Shown here one piece after another: positions 1 to 8,259 of a stretch of DNA of 49,235 nt (the stretch's first letter is position 1; each line of letters begins with the position of its first letter). The notes beneath the pieces are model-generated. The model ran no database searches. It had not been told where the DNA came from and was given only the letters and a program-made list of their open reading frames with translations. Position numbers and translations under genes: made by a program. Origin of the DNA: an uncultured Bacilli bacterium (lineage in GTDB: Bacteria; Bacillota_I; Bacilli_A; RFN20; CAG-826); the NCBI GenBank assembly GCA_944358895.1, contig CALVSB010000002.1, positions 66,969-116,203 of the forward strand, in the 5' to 3' direction.

Positions 1-864
1 CTCGACCGAAGGATAGGCCCGGTAAGCCTTGCTCGAGGTCAGCTCTTCGCTCCAGAAGGGGTGGCCGAGGCTCAGGACCGGGGTCTTGGCGGCCATCGCC
101 TCGAGGACGGCCAACTCGTCAGCCCCGATCGAGGCGAATGACAGGTAGGCCAGCGCTCCGACAACCCCCGAGCGGTAAACGTCGTCCTCAACGAGGCCCG
201 AGAGAATGAGATTATGGGGATAATGCTTTGACTTTCGGCGAAGATATGAGGGTTTTGCGGGGCCTTTCTTGCTGGTGAGCAAATAGAAGAAGGTAACACC
301 CGGCACGAGAGAGGCCAGTTCGGCCATTGCCTCGAGCCGCTCGTCGTCGTCGACTTCCCCGACCGTGAGGCAATAGGGAACGCCCTCTTCGAGCCGGAAG
401 TAACGGCGGAAAACGATCTTCTCGATGTCACTATGGGCGTCGAAGCGGGCCAGGTTGACCCCCGGGGTCACGACTCGGATCGCCCGGAGGGCTAGCCCCG
501 AGGTAAGGAGAGCCGTCTCGGCCGCCTCGCTCGGGACGAAGACCATGTCGGCCATCTTGAGGAGGCGCTCGGCCTTCGGACGGAGGGAATGGAATCCTTC
601 GCCGTCGACACTCATGAAGCGGGCGCCCGGGTCGCCTTCGCTATAGAGGGCGCTCACCACGAGGGTCGCGCCCTGCTCCTTGGCGTCGTGGGCCAGGCTT
701 TCGTCGTCAGGCGAGATGAGGTGAACCACATCCGGCTCGGCGAACATCGACTCGACCCACGAGGTACCAACCAGTTCGAGAGCGCCCTTGATGTTTTTCC
801 GGAGCCTCGTCGCGATATAGCGATCAAGATGGGCCCCAGGGCTATATTCGACGAGAACTTTCAT
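1..864 (-). CDS. Glycosyltransferase family 4-like protein (3' end outside window)
   Basis: An open frame of 288 codons runs from an ATG at 864 to the window edge without a stop, so the C-terminus is missing. The visible part looks like a GT-B glycosyltransferase of the GT4 type. The N-terminal Rossmann-like half begins [13 protein letters not shown] linker then reads RVVTPGVNLARFD, the usual TPxGVD-type start of the donor-binding half. Near the edge, GADELAVLEAMAAKTPVLSL matches the family's E-x7-E nucleotide-sugar region. GT4 enzymes transfer sugars from nucleotide donors to lipid or polysaccharide acceptors; the acceptor cannot be read here. The start overlaps the gyrA stop as TAATG, so it is probably the last gene of the gyrB-gyrA transcript and translationally coupled to gyrA. 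Family is fairly sure, substrate unknown. Confidence 0.75.
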   Translation of the reverse strand, partial: MKVLVEYSPGAHLDRYIATRLRKNIKGALELVGTSWVESMFAEPDVVHLISPDDESLAHDAKEQGATLVVSALYSEGDPGARFMSVDGEGFHSLRPKAERLLKMADMVFVPSEAAETALLTSGLALRAIRVVTPGVNLARFDAHSDIEKIVFRRYFRLEEGVPYCLTVGEVDDDERLEAMAELASLVPGVTFFYLLTSKKGPAKPSYLRRKSKHYPHNLILSGLVEDDVYRSGVVGALAYLSFASIGADELAVLEAMAAKTPVLSLGHPFWSEELTSSKAYRAYPSVE

Positions 865-3500
865 TACTCGCCTTCGATTTCCTCTTTGGTCGGAACGTGG
901 ACTTCTTCCGCGGGCTTGTCGTCTTCACTCACGAGGGCCGGGTTGATTTCCTCGGGTTCCTCGGGCGATTCTTCCTCGCCCCCGTCGTCCTCGGCATGCG
1001 GGACGATGGTGATGGAAGCCACTTTCTGTCGCGGCTCGAGGGCGATGATCTTGACCCCTTGGGTATTCCGTCCGGCCACTTTGACTTGTTCAAGCGGCAA
1101 GCGAATGACGATGCCGTGGGTCGAGATGACCATGAGGTCTTCGTCGCCGTGGACGGCCCGCATGGCCGTCAGCTCGCCCGTCTTCGGAGTCATCTTGATG
1201 GAGAGAACGCCCTTGGCACCGCGGCTCGTAAGCCGATAGCCGTCGTAGTGGCGGGTCGTCCCGTCTTCGAGGGTGATATCGGTATCCTTGGTATAGGAGA
1301 TTTTGCCGTAGCCGCGATCGGTCAGGACGAGGAGCTTGTCGCCTTCCATCGAGGAAGTGACGTCGACGAGATGGCTCCCGTCTGAGAGGTCCATGCCCTT
1401 GACGCCGGCCGCCGTCCGGCCCATTGCGCGGACGTCGCCTTCCTCGAAGCTGACGACCTTGCCGTTGGTGGAAGCCAGCGAGACGATGGCCGACCCATCG
1501 GTCCGCTTGACGTCGAGGAGGGCATCGCCTTCCTTGAGGGAGAGAGCCCGTTTGCCGTTCTGGTGAATCGAGGCGAATTCGGCCAAGGACGTCCGCTTGA
1601 CGACGCCTTGGACGGTCGTGAAGAAGAGGTAATTGTCAGCTGGGTAGTCGTCGCACGGAACGATGGCCACGACCTTTTCGTCCTGCTCGAGGTTGAGGAG
1701 GTTGATGGCCGGGATGCCGCGCCCGTCGCGGGCGCCGTCCGGGATCATGTAGCCGCGGAGCCGATAGACAATGCCGTAGCTCGAGAAGAAGAGGATGTCG
1801 GTATGGGTCTTGGCCCGGAGCATGATCGAAACCATGTCGCCGGCCGTCGTGGAGATGCCCTTGACCCCGCGTCCGCCCCGGTTCTGGGTCCGGAAGGTCT
1901 GGTCGTTCATCCGCTTGATGTAGCCGTTCTTCGTCAGGACGATGATGATGTCTTCCTGCGGGAGCAAGTCTTCGTTGTCGATATTGGCCGCTTCGTCGCT
2001 GATTTCGGTGAGGCGCTTGTCGCCGAAGCGTTCCTTGATCTCGAGGAGTTCGGAAATCATGAGCTCGACGATGTTGGCTTCGCTCGACAGGAGGCGATTG
2101 TACTCCGCGATGTTCTTCTGCAGCTCGGCGTGCTCAGCCCGGAGCTTTTCCTGCTCGAGGCCTTGGAGGCGGCGGAGGGTCATCGCGAGGATGGCAGCCG
2201 TCTGCTCGGGGCTGAGGCCGAAGGCATCGTGGAGGCGGGCCGTCGATTCCTCGTCGTTGCTTGAATCGCGGATGATGTGGATGACCTCGTCGATGTTGTC
2301 GTGGGCCAAAATGAGGCCTTGGACGATGTGGTCGCGGTCGCTATCGCGCTTGAGGAGGAACTTCGTCCGGCGGGTAAGGACCGAAATCTGGAAGCGGATG
2401 TAATTCTGAAGGAGATCCTTCATCGGCAGAATCTTCGGCTCGCCTTCGACAAGGCAAAGGTTGATGACGCCGAAATTGATCTGGAGCTGGGTGTGCTTGA
2501 GAAGGTTGTTGGCCACGACTTCCGGCATGAAATCGCGCTTGACCTCGATGACGACCCGGATGCCTTCCTTGTTCGATTCGTCGCGGATGTCGCTGATGCC
2601 GTCGATGACTTTGTCGCGGACCAAAGAGGCCATGTTCTCGATCATCGAGGCCTTATTGACCTGGTAGGGAATCTCGGAAACGATGATCCTCGAGCGCCCG
2701 GCGCTTTCTTCCTCGATCTCGTACTTCGAGCGGATGGTCACCGAGCCGGTGCCTTTCTCAAAATAGTCGAGGATGCCCTGCCGGCCGAGGATGACGCCGC
2801 CGGTCGGGAAATCGGGTCCGTGGATGTAGTTCTGCATGAGCTCGACCGGGGTGAGGTCCGGGTTGTGGGCCAAGGCCACGACCGCGTCGATCGCTTCGCT
2901 GAGGTTGTGGGGCGGCATGTTGGTCGCCATGCCGACGGCAATGCCTTCCGAGCCGTTGACGATGAGGTTCGGGAAGCGGGACGGGAGAACGCTCGGTTCC
3001 TTCTCGGTGCCGTCGTAGTTGGAGACGAAATCGACGGTGTCTTTGTCGAGGTCGCGGACCATTTCGACCGAAAGGCGGTTCATCCTCGCCTCGGTATAAC
3101 GCATGGCAGCCGGAGCATCGCCGTCGACCGAGCCGAAGTTGCCGTGCCCGTCGACGAGGGTGTAACGCATCGAGAAGGGCTGGGCCAAACGGACGAGGGT
3201 CATGTAGATGGCGCTGTCGCCGTGGGGGTGGTATTTACCCATGACGTCGCCGACGATACGGGCCGATTTCTTATAGGGTTGCCCCGGCTTCATGCCGGCT
3301 TCGTTCATGCCGTAGATGACACGGCGCTGGACGGGCTTCAAGCCGTCGCGGACATCCGGGATGGCCCGGGCCTCAATGACCGACATGGCATAGGAAAGGA
3401 AGGCCGTTTCGACCTCCTCGGTGATTTCGCGCTCGGTAAGGCCCGAGGCGATGCCAGCCTGGACGGCCGGGGTTTCGTCTTTCTTTTCTTCGTTATCCAT
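864..3500 (-). CDS. gyrA: DNA gyrase subunit A
   Basis: This is the breakage-reunion subunit of the A2B2 gyrase that introduces negative supercoils. At 878 residues it has normal length. The winged-helix/tower part holds the catalytic tyrosine Tyr135 in AAMRYTE, and the C-terminal beta-pinwheel carries the GyrA box [10 protein letters not shown]. Numbering runs 13 ahead of E. coli: Ser96 corresponds to Ser83 of the quinolone region and Met100 to Asp87, so the acidic residue normally found there is absent ([11 protein letters not shown]). The C-terminal tail is very acidic. The ATG at 3500 is preceded by a strong AGGAGGG ribosome-binding site, 14 nt after the gyrB stop, so gyrB and gyrA form one operon. 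It is transcribed away from oriC on the leading strand. Confidence 0.98.
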   Translation of the reverse strand: MDNEEKKDETPAVQAGIASGLTEREITEEVETAFLSYAMSVIEARAIPDVRDGLKPVQRRVIYGMNEAGMKPGQPYKKSARIVGDVMGKYHPHGDSAIYMTLVRLAQPFSMRYTLVDGHGNFGSVDGDAPAAMRYTEARMNRLSVEMVRDLDKDTVDFVSNYDGTEKEPSVLPSRFPNLIVNGSEGIAVGMATNMPPHNLSEAIDAVVALAHNPDLTPVELMQNYIHGPDFPTGGVILGRQGILDYFEKGTGSVTIRSKYEIEEESAGRSRIIVSEIPYQVNKASMIENMASLVRDKVIDGISDIRDESNKEGIRVVIEVKRDFMPEVVANNLLKHTQLQINFGVINLCLVEGEPKILPMKDLLQNYIRFQISVLTRRTKFLLKRDSDRDHIVQGLILAHDNIDEVIHIIRDSSNDEESTARLHDAFGLSPEQTAAILAMTLRRLQGLEQEKLRAEHAELQKNIAEYNRLLSSEANIVELMISELLEIKERFGDKRLTEISDEAANIDNEDLLPQEDIIIVLTKNGYIKRMNDQTFRTQNRGGRGVKGISTTAGDMVSIMLRAKTHTDILFFSSYGIVYRLRGYMIPDGARDGRGIPAINLLNLEQDEKVVAIVPCDDYPADNYLFFTTVQGVVKRTSLAEFASIHQNGKRALSLKEGDALLDVKRTDGSAIVSLASTNGKVVSFEEGDVRAMGRTAAGVKGMDLSDGSHLVDVTSSMEGDKLLVLTDRGYGKISYTKDTDITLEDGTTRHYDGYRLTSRGAKGVLSIKMTPKTGELTAMRAVHGDEDLMVISTHGIVIRLPLEQVKVAGRNTQGVKIIALEPRQKVASITIVPHAEDDGGEEESPEEPEEINPALVSEDDKPAEEVHVPTKEEIEGE

Positions 3501-3514
3501 TTATCGCTCCCTCC

Positions 3515-5560
3515 TTAGATGTCGAGGTTCTGGACGAACTTGGCGTTCTTGGAAATGAAATCCTTACGGGGTTCGACCTCGTCGCCCATGAGATCGCTGA
3601 AAGCCTTCTCGGCTCGGGCTCCGTCGTCGATCGTGATGCGGATCATCTTGCGGACGCTCGGATCCATGGTCGTTTCCCAAAGCTGCTGGGCATCCATTTC
3701 GCCAAGGCCCTTGTAGCGCTGGAACGGGTAGCCGGGCTTGAGGTCGAGGGCTTTCTTGAGCTCCTCGAGCTGGTCGTCGTTATAGGCGTAGTAGGCATTG
3801 CCCTTGACCTCGACTTTGTAGAGCGGAGGTTGGGCAATATAGACATAGCCGCCTTCGAGAAGGGGCTTCATGAAGCGGTAGAAGAAGGTGAGCAAAAGGA
3901 TCCTGATGTGGTCGCCGTCGACATCAGCATCGGTCATGATGACGATTTTGTGATAGCGAATCTTGCTGACGTCGAAGTTGTCGCGGATGCCGGCGCCGAT
4001 GGCCGTGATCATGTTGCCGATTTCGCCGTTTTTGAAGATCCGGTCCTCGCGGGCTTTTTCGACGTTGAGGATCTTGCCGCGCAGCGGGAGGATGGCTTGG
4101 GTCTTGCGGTCGCGGCCCGTCTTGGCGGAGCCGCCGGCCGAGTCACCCTCGACGATATAAAGTTCGCATTCCTCCGGGTTCTTGCTCGAGCAATCGGCGA
4201 GCTTGCCGGGCAGGGTCGTGACGCCGAGCGACGATTTGCGGATCGTCTCGCGGGCAGCCTGGGCCGCCATCCGGCCCTTGGCAGCCGTCTTGACCTTTTC
4301 GATGACGGCCTTGGCGGCATCCGGATGTTCGAGGAAGTACTGTTTAAGCTGCTGGCCGACGATCGTCGAGACGATCTTCCGGACCTCGCTATTTCCAAGC
4401 TTCGTCTTGGTCTGGCCTTCGTACTGGGGGTTCGGGTGCTTGACCGAGATGACGCAGGTCAGGCCCTCGCGGCAGTCGTCGGTCGTGAAGTTCGGGGCTT
4501 TCTCGTCGAGGAGTTTGAAAGAACGGGCGTAGTCGTTGACCGTCCGGTTAAGGGCGAGATTGAAGCCCTCGACGTGGGTGCCGCCTTCCTTCGTGGAGAT
4601 GTTGTTGCAGAAGCTATAGACGCCGTCGCTGTTGTAATGGTCGGTCCATTGCATGGCGATTTCGGCGTAAATCCGCTCGTTGGTCCCATCAAGAAGGGTA
4701 ACTTCTTCGGCACCGGAGCAGAAAATTACCTCATCATTGATGGGGGTTTTGCCGGTGTTAATGAAGGAAACGTACTCTTTGATGCCACCGTTGAAGAGGA
4801 AGGTGTCGGTCACCGGTTCCTCGCCGCGATTGTCGGTGAGGGAAATCCGGACGCCGCCATTGAGGAAGGCCATCTGACGGAGATGGTTCTTGATCGTTTC
4901 GTAATTGAAGATCGTCGTCTCGGTAAAGATTGCGGGGTCGGGGAGGAAGGTGACTTTCGTGCCGGAATCTTCGCAATCGCCAACCCGCTTGAGGTGTTCC
5001 TTGATCTTGCCGCCGTCTTCGAAGCGGACGAAATAGATGCCGCCGTCTTTGTGGACGGTGACTTCGCACCAGAGGGAGAGGGCGTTGACGACGGAGGCGC
5101 CGACGCCGTGGAGGCCGCCGGAGACCTTGTAGCCGCCGCCTTGGCCGAACTTGCCGCCGGCGTGGAGCATCGTGTAAGCCGTCTCGACGCCGGAAAGGCC
5201 GCTCTTGGCGACCTTGTCGACCGGGATGCCGCGGCCGTCGTCCTGAACAGTCACCGAGTTCCCGGGATTGATCGTGACTTCGATGTGCTTGCAATACCCG
5301 GCCAGAGCTTCGTCGATCGCGTTGTCGACGATTTCCCAAACAAGGTGATGGAGGCCGGCCGCCGCCGTCGTGCCGATGTACATGCCAGGCCGCTTGCGGA
5401 CGGCTTCGAGCCCCTCGAGGACCTGGATGTTGTCGGCCGTGTACTTGGCATCAGCCTTCTCGATGGTCGATTCATTCTCGCCATCGACCTCCCGGTAGGT
5501 GAAGCGGTCTTCTTCGGGGACCGCTTGTGCCGCCGGCGCTTCTTTCTTTTCGTCTTCCAC
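3515..5560 (-). CDS. gyrB: DNA gyrase subunit B
   Basis: ATPase subunit of gyrase, 681 residues, somewhat longer than the usual 640 because of a charged N-terminal extension of about 35 residues. The GHKL ATPase part shows EIVDNAIDEA and DDGRGIPV, followed by GLHGVGASVVNAL. The TOPRIM part shows EGDSAGGSAK, PLRGKILNVEKA and the metal-binding acidic run DADVDGDHI. The chosen start is GTG at 5560, because GGAGG lies 8 nt upstream and the frame fits; the nearby ATG is out of frame. It starts 3 nt after the recF stop and continues into gyrA, giving a recF-gyrB-gyrA transcription unit. I read it as gyrase rather than topoisomerase IV ParE from its position beside recF and the partner's GyrA box. 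Confidence 0.97.
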   Translation of the reverse strand: MEDEKKEAPAAQAVPEEDRFTYREVDGENESTIEKADAKYTADNIQVLEGLEAVRKRPGMYIGTTAAAGLHHLVWEIVDNAIDEALAGYCKHIEVTINPGNSVTVQDDGRGIPVDKVAKSGLSGVETAYTMLHAGGKFGQGGGYKVSGGLHGVGASVVNALSLWCEVTVHKDGGIYFVRFEDGGKIKEHLKRVGDCEDSGTKVTFLPDPAIFTETTIFNYETIKNHLRQMAFLNGGVRISLTDNRGEEPVTDTFLFNGGIKEYVSFINTGKTPINDEVIFCSGAEEVTLLDGTNERIYAEIAMQWTDHYNSDGVYSFCNNISTKEGGTHVEGFNLALNRTVNDYARSFKLLDEKAPNFTTDDCREGLTCVISVKHPNPQYEGQTKTKLGNSEVRKIVSTIVGQQLKQYFLEHPDAAKAVIEKVKTAAKGRMAAQAARETIRKSSLGVTTLPGKLADCSSKNPEECELYIVEGDSAGGSAKTGRDRKTQAILPLRGKILNVEKAREDRIFKNGEIGNMITAIGAGIRDNFDVSKIRYHKIVIMTDADVDGDHIRILLLTFFYRFMKPLLEGGYVYIAQPPLYKVEVKGNAYYAYNDDQLEELKKALDLKPGYPFQRYKGLGEMDAQQLWETTMDPSVRKMIRITIDDGARAEKAFSDLMGDEVEPRKDFISKNAKFVQNLDI

Positions 5561-5563
5561 TTC

Positions 5564-6625
5564 TCATTCCTCCCTGACGATGGTTCCGTCTGATATATCG
5601 AACCGGCTGGCCCCCTCATATTGGAAGGAGGTAGCCGTTATGAAGCATTGGCCGAGTTCTCCGAGGAGACCCTTGAGATTGTCGGATCGCCGCTCGTCGA
5701 GTTCGCTGTAGGCGTCGTCGAGAATGACGATCGGGCGCCGCCGCTCCTCAGCCAAGAGAGCCGGCACCAATTTGAAGGCGATGGAGGCAAGGCGGTTCTC
5801 GCCCTGCGAGCCGTAGACCCCGATGTCGAGGCCGTCGACGACGAGGGCGAAGTCCTCGCGCTGGACGCCGACCCCGGTGCTTCGATGCTCGAGGTCGCTG
5901 GCCCTCGACCTTCGAAAGAGGGCCAAGGCTTCGTCTTTCGTCCCTTCCTTGAGGAACGGGCGGTAACGGAGCTTCGCGTTCTTCTCCGCGCCTCGGAGGC
6001 GGTCGAGAAGGGCAATCCCGCCTTTCTCTAACTCCTCGATGAAGGCTTTGCGGTGTTCGTCGATCGGGACGGCGCAGGCCGCCAGCCGCTCCGTCATGAC
6101 ATCGAGGGCGAGTTCGTCGACCCGCTCGGCCCTGAGGAGAGCGTTCCGCTCGTCGAGGAGCTTGGCGTAGGTCCGAACGAGGGAGAAGTACTCTTCGCTT
6201 CGCTTGGAAATCGCAATGTCGAGGAACGATCTCCGAACCGACGGCGCGTCCTTGAAGAAGGAGGCGTCCTCGGGAGCGTAGGAGAAGACGCTCACGAGCG
6301 AGAAGAGGTCGGCAAGCCTCTTGGCCGGGTGCCCGTCGATGAGGAGGCGGCGGCCGCTCTTCGAGAAGACGAGCTCGATGTCGTGGCGGAGTTCCCCGAC
6401 CTCGACCTTAGCCTCGATCAGGGCTTCCTTCTCTCCGTCGCGGATGAGCGGGGCGATTTCCCGCGTCCGCCAGCCGCGGCCAAGGGAGAGGCAGGAGACG
6501 GCCTCGGCCAGATTGCTTTTCCCGGAACCGTTAGGCCCGAGGAAAAGATTCACCCCGGGCCCCGGCTCGATGGCTGCCTCCCGGTAGTTCCGGAAGTTGA
6601 CCACCCGAAGCTTAAGGAGCTTCAT
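5564..6625 (-). CDS. recF: DNA replication and repair protein RecF
   Basis: SMC-like ABC ATPase that helps RecOR load RecA at gapped DNA. The N-terminus MKLLKLRVVNFRNY is the classic RecF opening, followed by Walker A in FLGPNGSGKSNL. The C-terminal part carries the signature region VYGSQGENRLASIAFKL and a Walker B reading PIVILDDAYSELD. The reading frame extends 48 codons further upstream, but that extension is low-complexity and lies inside yaaA. The internal ATG at 6625 restores the family start and a normal length of 353 residues. It overlaps the end of yaaA by 14 bp and is followed after 3 nt by gyrB. The order yaaA-recF-gyrB matches Bacilli. Confidence 0.95.
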   Translation of the reverse strand: MKLLKLRVVNFRNYREAAIEPGPGVNLFLGPNGSGKSNLAEAVSCLSLGRGWRTREIAPLIRDGEKEALIEAKVEVGELRHDIELVFSKSGRRLLIDGHPAKRLADLFSLVSVFSYAPEDASFFKDAPSVRRSFLDIAISKRSEEYFSLVRTYAKLLDERNALLRAERVDELALDVMTERLAACAVPIDEHRKAFIEELEKGGIALLDRLRGAEKNAKLRYRPFLKEGTKDEALALFRRSRASDLEHRSTGVGVQREDFALVVDGLDIGVYGSQGENRLASIAFKLVPALLAEERRRPIVILDDAYSELDERRSDNLKGLLGELGQCFITATSFQYEGASRFDISDGTIVREE

Positions 6626-6848
6626 CGGCCTTGACGGCGTATGACTTGCCTTGGAAGGAAACGACGTCGCCGGGGCGGAGCTTGCGCCCGCGCCTGGTTT
6701 CCGTTTCGCCGTTGACCTCGACGTCGCCGGCCTGGACGAGACGCTTGGCCTCGCCACCTTCGTCGACAATCCCGGCGAACTTCAGAAACTGGCCGAGGGC
6801 AATCGACTCGGTGCGGATTCCGACTTCCTTAGGAAAGATTTCTCCCAT
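6612..6848 (-). CDS. yaaA: S4-domain RNA-binding protein YaaA
   Basis: A 78-residue protein made almost entirely of an S4 RNA-binding fold. The visible core is LGQFLKFAGIVDEGGEAKR followed by VQAGDVEVNG and the basic stretch ETRRGRKLRPGD. In Bacilli this gene (yaaA, sometimes called rlbA) always lies between dnaN and recF and is linked to ribosome assembly; the exact RNA target is not known to me. Its 3' end overlaps recF by 14 bp, so the two are translationally coupled. No Shine-Dalgarno sequence precedes the ATG. A -10 hexamer TAAACT lies only 6 nt upstream, directly after the dnaN terminator, so the message is probably leaderless. Confidence 0.9.
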   Translation of the reverse strand: MGEIFPKEVGIRTESIALGQFLKFAGIVDEGGEAKRLVQAGDVEVNGETETRRGRKLRPGDVVSFQGKSYAVKADEAP

Positions 6849-6854
6849 GTTGTT

Positions 6855-6860
6855 AGTTTA
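6855..6860 (-). promoter_or_regulatory. Putative -10 element of a leaderless yaaA-recF-gyrBA promoter
   Basis: TAAACT on the minus strand is followed by AACAAC and then the yaaA ATG. A start site 6-8 nt after the hexamer would fall on the start codon itself. The element sits immediately after the dnaN terminator, so the downstream genes need a promoter here. No convincing -35 is visible. This is inferred from spacing and the missing ribosome-binding site. Confidence 0.5.
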
Positions 6861-6872
6861 CTACATAGTAGT

Positions 6873-6902
6873 AAAAAAGAAAACGCCCGGCGGGGCGTTT
6901 TT
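6873..6902 (-). terminator. Intrinsic terminator of dnaN
   Basis: On the minus strand, AAAACGCCC pairs with GGGCGTTTT around a 4-nt loop and is followed by C and six T. It lies just after the dnaN stop and separates dnaA-dnaN transcription from the yaaA-recF-gyrB-gyrA unit. Confidence 0.85.
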
Positions 6903-6920
6903 GAAGGTTTTGGAAGGTGT

Positions 6921-8042
6921 TTAGCGGGTCCTCATCGGAGTGATGAGTTCGACGATCGAATCGTCGTCCGGATTGCGGATGACAAAGGGCTTCATTTCGG
7001 CCGTGAAGGCAAGCGAGACGTCGCTGCTCCCGAGGGCCTTGATGGCCTGGGTAACGAAGAGGGCGTTGAAGGCGATGTCGAGGCGGCTTCCGGTGTACTG
7101 GACGCCGTTCAGACGCTCGACGGCCGAACCGGTCTGGTCGCTATAGGAAGAAACCTCGACCCGTTCCTCGTCCATCGAAAGCTTGACGATCGTCCCGTGG
7201 TCGCGGGAGAGGACCGAAACGCGGTCGATCGCGTTGAGGAAAGCCGTCGCGTTGACCGAGAGGAAATAATTGAAGTTCGTCGGGACGATGGAACCGTTGA
7301 CCGGATAGTCTTCGTCGAAGACGCGGCTCGAGACGAGAGTCGTCCCGAAGGAGAAGAGGATCCGTTTGGGGGCAACCACAAGTTCGACCTCGCCCGATCC
7401 TTCGAAGAGGCGCGTTACCTCGACGAGGGTCTTGGACGGCACGTTGGTCGCGAAACGAACGCTCGGGTCTATGGCAATCGTCTTCCGGGAAAGGCGGGCC
7501 GAGTTGGTCGCGATGGCCGTAAGGACGCCGGCTTCGGCCGTCAGGTTGATGGCCGTGAGAATCGGGCGGGTGTCTTTGTCAAAAGCAGCAAAAGCCGTCT
7601 GGTCGCAAAGTTCGGCCAAAGCCGAGCACGGCATGATAAGCGAGACTCCGTTCTTCTCGTTGTCGAGGTCGGGGTATTCGTCGGCCGAGATGCAATTCAG
7701 CTTGGACGAGAAGCTGCCGTCCTCGATTTTGGCAATCCGGTCGTCGATGACTTCGAAGCTGATTTCGCTTCCCGCCATCTTGCGGACGACCTCAGTAAGG
7801 ACATGGGCCGAGATAAGGGTGGCACCCGGTTGGCCGTTCCTGATGATTTCGTTGCCGTTGATGGCCGTCGGGACGAGAGTCCAGATCGACATGTCGCCAT
7901 TGCTGGCCACGATGTCGAGACCGCTTTCGTTGAGTTCGAGTTTGAAGCACATGAGCTCAGGGAGAGCCGTTTTGGCTCCGATGGCATGGCTGGCAATAAG
8001 AAGGCCTTTTAGAAACTGATCCTTGTCGATGGTGAAGCGCAT
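6921..8042 (-). CDS. dnaN: DNA polymerase III subunit beta (sliding clamp)
   Basis: Ring-shaped processivity clamp of the replicative polymerase. The 373-residue protein begins MRFTIDKDQFLKGL, a typical DnaN opening, and ends with a conserved-looking LITPMRTR, close to the usual PMR-containing C-terminus. The length fits the three-domain clamp. The frame continues upstream to a GTG at 8069, but I chose the ATG at 8042: it matches the family N-terminus and has GGAAG 8 nt ahead. It lies downstream of dnaA in the same direction, 217 nt away. That gap contains the origin unwinding module rather than a gene. A strong terminator follows. The protein docks polymerase, MutS and other partners in the cytoplasm. 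Confidence 0.97.
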   Translation of the reverse strand: MRFTIDKDQFLKGLLIASHAIGAKTALPELMCFKLELNESGLDIVASNGDMSIWTLVPTAINGNEIIRNGQPGATLISAHVLTEVVRKMAGSEISFEVIDDRIAKIEDGSFSSKLNCISADEYPDLDNEKNGVSLIMPCSALAELCDQTAFAAFDKDTRPILTAINLTAEAGVLTAIATNSARLSRKTIAIDPSVRFATNVPSKTLVEVTRLFEGSGEVELVVAPKRILFSFGTTLVSSRVFDEDYPVNGSIVPTNFNYFLSVNATAFLNAIDRVSVLSRDHGTIVKLSMDEERVEVSSYSDQTGSAVERLNGVQYTGSRLDIAFNALFVTQAIKALGSSDVSLAFTAEMKPFVIRNPDDDSIVELITPMRTR

Positions 8043-8141
8043 AGATGACTTCCTTTCCGTGCTAAGCACATTTTATTCTTTAACGCGTTGCCGTGGGAGG
8101 CTTGAAGCGTCCCAATACATACATTTCTAAGAATTATTAAC

Positions 8142-8175
8142 TAATTATTATTAGGGCTGTGGAAACTGTGGATAA
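8142..8175 (-). other. Basal origin unwinding module: two DnaA boxes, GC spacer and DnaA-trios
   Basis: Read on the minus strand, a perfect DnaA box TTATCCACA (8175-8167) abuts a second box GTTTCCACA (8166-8158). A GC-rich GCCC follows, then the triplets TAA TAA TAA TTA (8153-8142) and AT-rich sequence towards dnaN. This order is the one described for Bacillus subtilis (established knowledge), where DnaA loads from boxes onto trios to open the duplex. The position between dnaA and dnaN is also the same. The match is by eye; the site of melting is inferred. Confidence 0.75.
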
Positions 8176-8259
8176 CTTCGGTTTGTAAAGGTATTTTCGG
8201 TGCTTTGACATATGTTTGTCGTTGATTTGACAAATGAAGATATATCCGATGATTATCGA

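Noticed and set aside
3830-5593. 587-codon plus-strand frame antisense to gyrB, and similar frames antisense to gyrA, dnaN and mfd
   Set aside because: Same codon-shadow effect; no ribosome-binding sites and no conserved motifs.
6626-6769. 48-codon N-terminal extension of recF
   Set aside because: It lies within yaaA, is Ser/Pro/Arg-rich noise, and the internal ATG restores the RecF N-terminus.
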